Assembly (NCBI GenBank): GCA_964023205.1
Contig: OZ026835.1
Location: forward strand, 21,527,817 to 21,591,816
Direction of reading: 5' to 3'
DNA from: Lutraria lutraria
Lineage: Eukaryota; Mollusca; Bivalvia; Venerida; Mactridae
DNA: 64,000 nt
A program made the translations under genes and the position numbers. This document shows positions 60,655 to 64,000 of this stretch, in pieces. Under the pieces are notes generated by a model, which saw only the letters and a program-made list of their open reading frames with translations, made no database searches and was not told the DNA's origin. Position 1 is the first letter of the stretch, and every line of letters starts with the position of its first letter.

Positions 60655-62517
60655 AATAGGTAACAAAAAGACCATGATGGCCCTTTCTAATTTTAGACAA
60701 ATTCTAATATTAATCATTTTAAAAGCATCATGGCTTGGTGAGTAATGCAGATGGACATCATGTTTTTGAGTATAAGATGACTTGGTGTTCCCAGTCAGGT
60801 TCAGTATTATTTACATGTTTTATATGTATTTAATAATTATTATAATATTTACAGCTAATTTATGCCAGTTGTCTTTCAGGAGCTACATATTATTATATTT
60901 ATATAATATTATGTAATATAGTCGGTTTAAAAACTCTACAGAGTTTATGTTATTCTGTTTGTATCTTGCCGACTCAAAATAAAACTTATCTTATCTTTAC
61001 TAGTTCAACTGTGAGTAAAGACTCTTCTTCTTTCACAACATTAAGATTTATTTCACATCAATTTTCAACATTGACCTAGATATCATCAAGACAGACATTT
61101 TTAGCAACTTTCATCAAGACTTGATAAAAAAATTGTCTCTTTGATATTATCAAGGTTTTCTGTGACTTGACCCAGGAACCTAGTGACCTAGTTTTTGACA
61201 CCATGGTTAAACTTGTCCAAGAAATCATTAAAACAAACATTCTGACAAGGTTTGATGAAGATCCAAGGGTTAACAAGGGTGTCCTGGGATTTGACCCATT
61301 GACCTGATTTTTGAACCCATATGATCTATGTTCGAACTTGTCCTACATATCATTGAAACAAACATTCTGACAAGGTTTGGTGAAGATCGAATTAAAACTG
61401 TGACTTCTAGAGTGTAAACAAGGTTGTCCTGGGAATTGACCCTGTGACCTAATTTTACACTCCTGATAACCCATATTCGAACTCGTCCGAGGATCATTGG
61501 GACCAACATTCTGACAAATCATACTGAAGATCATATAAAAAAAACTGTGACCTCTAGAGTGTTAACAAGGTGTTCCCGGGATTTGACCTGGTGACCTCTT
61601 TCCCCCCTTAGATGATCCATGTTTCAACTAGTCAAAGATATCATTGAGACAAACATTCATAAAAAGTTTGATGAAAAACCAGTCAAAACTGTGACCTCTC
61701 TTTTTAGTTTAAAGATACAAATATCTAAAGATACAACATGCAGGATATTAATCTTATTCATACTAAATGCATACCAAACCAATCTATTTATCATTTAAAT
61801 GATATTCTAAACAAGATAATATATAGGTTTCAAAAATTTGTTTAATGAGACTTAACACCATGTCAGTTCATCATTCATTAAGTAATTTCCATTTCTTGAA
61901 AGTAATACATTAAAGCCTAGACAATTACAACAATTACAAAATGATCAATTAACAAGAGAAAACCATGACAACTACAGCATAGACACGGTTTTCTTAAGAT
62001 TTGACCTCATGACCTAGTTTTTGACCCCAGATGACCCATGTTTGAAGTGGTCTTACATAGCATTAAGACAAACATTCTGAAAAGGTTTAATGAAGATCCA
62101 ATCAAAATTTTACATCTACAGTGTTAATAAGGTTTGCCAAGATTTGACCTAGTGACCTAGTTATTGACCCCAGATGACCCATATTTGAACTTGACTGTTA
62201 TATCATTAAAACAAACAATTTGACAAAGTTTGGTGAAGATACAATTATAACTGTGAAATCAAAACAGTAATTTATACAGTGTTCACAAAGTTTTCCCTTA
62301 TTTGGTCCTGGTGACCTAGTTTTTTATCCCAAATGGCCCATTATCAAACTTGTCCCGAGATTTTGGCAATATTAACATTCTGACCCAGTTTTGTGAAAAT
62401 TGAGCTAAAAATGTGGCCCCTAGTGTGTTCACAAGGTAAAAGTCTGACGACGCACGATGCCGGACAAAGACTGATCACAAAAGCTCACCCTGAGCAGAAG
62501 TGCTGATGTGAGCTAAA
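60655..62517. repeat. Array of 'GACCTAGTTTTTGACCCC' dispersed repeats
   Basis: Roughly 150-bp units recur from about 61,050 to 61,690 and from 61,975 to 62,517. They share 'ttgaccyrgtgacctagttt', 'gaacttgtcc', 'aacattctgacaaggtttgg' and 'gaagatc'. The block ends with 'aaaagctcaccctgagcaga' and 'gtgagctaaaaac'. A degenerate start is visible at 60,660 ('aaaaagaccatgatggccct'). The minus-strand frames at 61,076-61,534 are translations of this repeat. Confidence 0.78.
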
Positions 62518-62976
62518 AACAAACACACCATTTTTTTGGTATATTTTGAGACCTGTCACTGGATATCATTCAGAAGTTAAAATGCTTCTTATTAACAACA
62601 TATGCTTCATCAACTTAAGGTAATATGACGGGCTGACTTGTCATATCGAGTTTTCACCAACTTAAAGATTAAAAACTTAAACCATAACTATATACTTAAA
62701 TGAACCCACTGCACAAAGTATATTGCAAGTGATTTGAAACAAATATGTTATATTTGGTTGGTCTTTTTATATAAACCAATATCGCACGTAATTTACATAT
62801 TTCTTAACAACCATAATTACTCTGTATAAACAGCAAATCATTACAATAATTAGCCTTAAAATAACTGCATATGTCTAATGCAGGGAACCATGCCTCAGAT
62901 TTTTGATAACATCCTTCGTTCATTAGATGTTTTACTTTAAAGAAATTCCGAAGCCTGAACTCCACTGACAGTTACA

Positions 62977-63750
62977 TACTGTATACGTCTTTAATTCTGC
63001 GGGTGCAAAATTTGGCGTTTTTAAGATGTTTATGAATTGACAGGTTCTATATTTGGCGGTTTCATATCCAACCGCCAAAATAAAACCATGTCCTGTTTTC
63101 TTTAGCGCCAAAATTAAAACATTTAAGAAAATAAGTTTCCACCATTTTCAAGGGAAATAAATAGACTATTTTACTAAATATCCTCCTAAATACTATCGTA
63201 TCAAGTGAAATGTATAAACAGCAAGAATAAGTTACATGAAAACAAAATGTTGGTATTGTATCGATTGGTAAATTACTTGGGATCGAACATGAGTTAACAC
63301 TATGGCTAAAAGTGTTTATTTGTTTCGATATTTTATCTTAAATTGATATATATTGTTATTATATCGGGTTTAATTTAGTCTGTGCCGACAATATAAGTTT
63401 TATATCGTGTGACAAATAAGCTGTATTGTTTGAATCGTTTAGATTTTATATTGAGATTTCAATTAAGATTTACCCTAAGGCAATAAACATATAATGCACG
63501 TACTTTAACTGATAAAAGTAAACAAGTAATAATACATGTACAAACATGCTAAACAAACAAATAGTTACATGAAAGTGTTAGTTACACCTTTTGATAACAA
63601 AAGTTACAATAATTTTCTTTGACAAAATAATTGGCGGTGTTCATTATTGGCGTGGTTTTATATTGGCGCGGTCTAGATTTGACGGTTCCGATGCTGACCG
63701 TCAAATATCGCCAAAATAAAACAGGCGCCAATATTAAGACGTATACAGTA
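62977..63750. mobile_element. TIR transposon with CpG-rich sub-terminal 'TTGGCG' words
   Basis: Ends 'tactgtatacgtctttaat' and 'attaagacgtatacagta' are inverted repeats about 774 bp apart, with TA at both borders. Near both ends 'ttggcg/cgccaa' words recur many times ('aaatttggcgttt', 'atattggcgcggtc', 'caggcgccaatatt'). No coding frame. Confidence 0.75.
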
Positions 63751-64000
63751 ATACATCATAGATAAAAACAAAAACAAGTATCGAAGTTCCCTACATAAAC
63801 ATTTCTGCTACAAAACACATGAAACTGCTTTGAAACCCATCTCCAAATAAAGTGGCAATCTTCATTAAAAAATGACAAACAAGAGGGCCATGCAGATGAC
63901 TTACATTTCAACCTGAACCGGAGTAGCATACATTTTACAAATAAAATACATCAAATTCAATTCACTGATTTTAGAGCACTGGTCTAGCTACAGAATGAAT

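Noticed and set aside
61076..61534. Three overlapping minus-strand frames
   Set aside because: They are translations of the ~150-bp 'gacctagtttttgacccc' repeat units.

Overview
Organism. This is AT-rich, intron-rich animal nuclear DNA with short coding exons and no prokaryotic-style gene packing. It is dense in non-autonomous repeats typical of bivalve molluscs: elements opening with a variant of 'AACAAGAGGGCC..GATGGCCC' plus 'GCTCACCTGAG', elements ending in (GACC)n runs, and tRNA-derived SINEs. A bivalve is the best guess. This rests on repeat style and protein resemblance, not on a database search.

Genes. Two protein-coding genes are supported, and they converge tail to tail. (1) Plus strand, 484-1142: the last two coding exons of a Wee1-type kinase, the CDK1 inhibitor of the G2/M checkpoint, followed by a long 3'UTR with poly(A) signals near 3,535-3,553. 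(2) Minus strand, 59,793 down to 7,120: a long gene of the IRAG1/IRAG2 (MRVI1/LRMP) family, ER or nuclear-envelope tail-anchored proteins that associate with IP3 receptors. I could join 16 core exons in one continuous frame (1,608 nt, 536 codons with stop, counting one copy of a triplicated exon). They encode the family's coiled-coil core, a Ser/Arg-rich middle with Arg-Arg-X-Ser sites, and a C-terminal membrane anchor ending in a KASH-like G-K-P-P-H. The 5' end of this gene lies beyond the window.

Layout. 1-3.6 kb: Wee1 3' end. 3.8-4.3 kb: dead Tc1 transposase. 4.3-7.1 kb: intergenic and IRAG 3'UTR. 7.1-12.3 kb: IRAG C-terminal exons. 12.5-23.0 kb: three tandem copies of a ~3 kb segment, each carrying an intact copy of the same 117-nt phase 0-0 exon, decorated with later transposon insertions. 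24.4-34.3 kb: the middle and coiled-coil exons. 34.3-57.7 kb: a 23 kb intron holding two minisatellites, several MITEs, SINEs and one candidate alternative exon. 57.7-59.8 kb: the two most upstream exons seen. 59.8-64 kb: intronic or upstream repeat-rich DNA.

The most notable observations are the intragenic exon triplication, the preserved WEE1-IRAG neighbourhood (both genes lie in human 11p15.4, also convergent), the KASH-like C-terminus, and a frame arithmetic that makes two exon groups mutually exclusive. No CRISPR, operon, rRNA gene or functional tRNA gene was seen.
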